DNA from: Dirofilaria immitis
Lineage: Eukaryota > Nematoda > Chromadorea > Rhabditida > Onchocercidae
Assembly (NCBI GenBank): GCA_024305405.1
Contig: JAKNDB010000068.1
Location: 10,773,501 to 10,837,500, forward strand
Reading direction: 5' to 3'
Length of the DNA stretch: 64,000 nt
The stretch's first letter is position 1. Each line of letters starts with the position of its first letter. Below the pieces are notes generated by a model. It was not told the DNA's origin. It saw only the letters and a list, made by a program, of their open reading frames with translations, and searched no databases. Of this stretch, positions 62,626 to 64,000 are shown piece after piece. The position numbers and the translations under genes were made by a program.

Positions 62626-63437
62626 CTAATAACAACTAAACTGATATAGATGCAGTACAATGAAAATTCTATAATAATTTCGCTGATAAATGGAAGAATC
62701 AATCACAAGTGATAATGTTTCACCGTAATATAACCACCGATAATGTGCTGAATTTGAATTCCATTCTTGTAATCGTTCTAATGGTACTAGTTTACAACCA
62801 TATAAATAATAGTGGATAACTGCTTTTTTAACATTAGGATAAATGACTGCTTTTCCATCAATCAACTGTTCTCTCCTGGAAAGATTTATGCTGTATTATA
62901 CGGTATCTTTGATGTATAATCTTTCTCATAAAATATGTATGATATGTGCTTTTGATAAATGGCATGACAACTTCGGTTTTCTCGTTTTTGATTTATTATT
63001 ATAGAAAGAATCTGGGGACATACCATCCAACAAGGTAGAAGAAGAGACGAGACAACGACCTGAAAAATGTTGACCGATGTTTAGCTGGTCTGCGATATAT
63101 AACATATTTATAAGTTCGTATATTTAATTTTGAAGGCTATGTTTTTAAACTATACGCTTCCCCTTTTAAATTATTTCAGACATATATTTGTACAAAGAGT
63201 ATTCAGTGGGAATTTCTAGTTTACTTTTTATGTTTTAGCAAACTGAGGAAATATTTTATGTCCTTTTTGTAAACGATCATTTTCCCTCTATCATTGTCAT
63301 CAATTTTAGGAATATATGTTTGAAGTGTGATATTGTTGTATGCTAAACTGTCGATAAAGTTTGACGATTCTTTTAATGAAATTTCGCAAATTTGAAAATT
63401 AGAAAAATCAAGCTCAATGTACATAGCAGTTTCCTTC
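62626..63437 (-). CDS. 3' exons of an unrecognised spliced gene
   Basis: Three minus-strand exons with matching phases: 63437-63225 (acceptor GTATAG, donor GTAAAC), 63059-63024 (36 nt, acceptor TTTTTCAG, donor GTATGT) and 62875-62626 (acceptor TTTCCAG, stop TAG). Recognisable blocks are YIELDFSNFQICEISLKESS and KMIVYKKDIKYFLSLLKHK, then LFFYLVGWREQLIDGKAVIY, PNVKKAVIHYYLYGCKLVPL and YYRIFIVLHLYQF at the end. The joined frame is open for about 165 codons across two introns, which strongly supports a real gene. I recognise no domain. The first listed exon begins in phase 2, so the gene continues upstream, perhaps beyond the window. Confidence 0.6.
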
Positions 63438-63767
63438 CTATACAATGAAAGAAGTTGTACGGTGTAAACAAGTTTCCAGGCTTATGTATGTGTGTCAAAT
63501 AAAAACAAATAATATGTGTGTTATATAAATATAAATAAAAACATGAAGAAGTTACACTCATCACGCTATTATGTTATCATCAACAGAAATGTGCAAATTT
63601 TGCAAATGAAAAATAGATTGAATAGGAATGAAAAAATCAAAACTAGAGGAAATCATCAAAAAAAATGGTAATTTGAGATGATTCATTTTAATTAATTTGT
63701 TTGAAGTAATATTCATCAACTGATTGGGACAACTTATGACAGCGTACCATTTGAGAAGTTAAGGTTA

Positions 63768-63902
63768 TAATGAAATATATTCCAAAGCTGTATTAGAGAT
63801 TAAGATAAGATGATTTGAAGCACCGATGACACCTAATTGGTCATTTGAAAGATTTGACCATGTAGTTATTTCAGGTCCAACGCATAAAGAGTTAGTAATT
63901 CT
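63768..63902 (-). CDS. Possible further upstream exon of the same minus-strand gene
   Basis: A minus-strand open run contains NSLCVGPEITTWSNLSNDQL and then GVIGASNHLILISNTALEYI. Composition is coding-like and the orientation agrees with the exons at 62626-63437. A GTGTCA donor inside the run would be needed to join them; the link is unproven. Confidence 0.3.
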
Positions 63903-64000
63903 TCATAGATCGCTGCACTGAATTACCAAGAATATTTCGGGGAGGAAATAGAAATAAATTGAACTTCGATATTAAAACTTCTTTGTTAAATCCTAATGCA

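Noticed and set aside
63002..63072. Plus-strand run reading ESGDIPSNKVEEETRQRPEKC, resembling an alternative Rab C terminus
   Set aside because: It is the antisense of a well-bounded 36-nt minus-strand exon and its donor. It does not join rab-18 in phase with a di-cysteine end.

Overview
The window is AT-rich, intron-dense nuclear DNA of a nematode, most likely a filarial worm (Onchocercidae). The reasons are five conserved animal genes cut by many short introns with nematode-style acceptors (TTTCAG/TTTTAG), an apparent SL trans-splice acceptor 3 nt before the rab-18 start codon, and at least two decayed fragments of alphaproteobacterial genes (gapdh and ftsH). Such fragments are what old Wolbachia insertions leave in filarial chromosomes. 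No rRNA, tRNA or CRISPR array was seen.

Layout. 1-2207 (+): 3' two thirds of the eIF2B alpha-subunit gene, running in from the left edge. 3.5-4.15 kb: a direct/inverted repeat structure and an ftsH remnant. 4.2-16 kb: gene-poor, but with an unexplained coding-like block on the minus strand at 12.6-13.05 kb. 16.36-21.15 kb (+): rhotekin (Rho-binding scaffold with a PH domain). 22.0-23.75 kb (-): a decayed, intron-containing paralogue of the proteasome lid deubiquitinase Rpn11. 25.3-29.07 kb (+): a MAGUK of the MPP family (L27-PDZ-SH3-GK). 29-36.4 kb: nothing recognised. 36.43-41.36 kb (-): a seven-exon biogenic-amine (5-HT1-like) GPCR. 41.4-58.7 kb: long AT-rich stretch with repeats, a strong 80-nt hairpin and a few orphan coding-like exons. 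58.75-61.14 kb (+): rab-18, carrying the gapdh remnant in its last intron. 61.9-62.1 kb: tandem duplication. 62.6-63.4 kb (-): the 3' exons of an unrecognised spliced gene, possibly extending past the right edge.

The genes have no shared pathway: translation control, Rho signalling, polarity scaffolding, amine signalling and lipid-droplet/ER trafficking. The order looks like ordinary metazoan gene neighbourhood rather than a functional cluster.

One technical property dominates interpretation. Four of the five conserved genes (eIF2B-alpha, rhotekin, MAGUK, rab-18) each carry one or two positions where exactly one base is missing relative to the conserved reading frame, often beside a short homopolymer. 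The simplest reading is uncorrected consensus error in the assembly, not four neighbouring pseudogenes. Exon coordinates are hand-derived from splice signals, phase and family conservation; no alignment was run.
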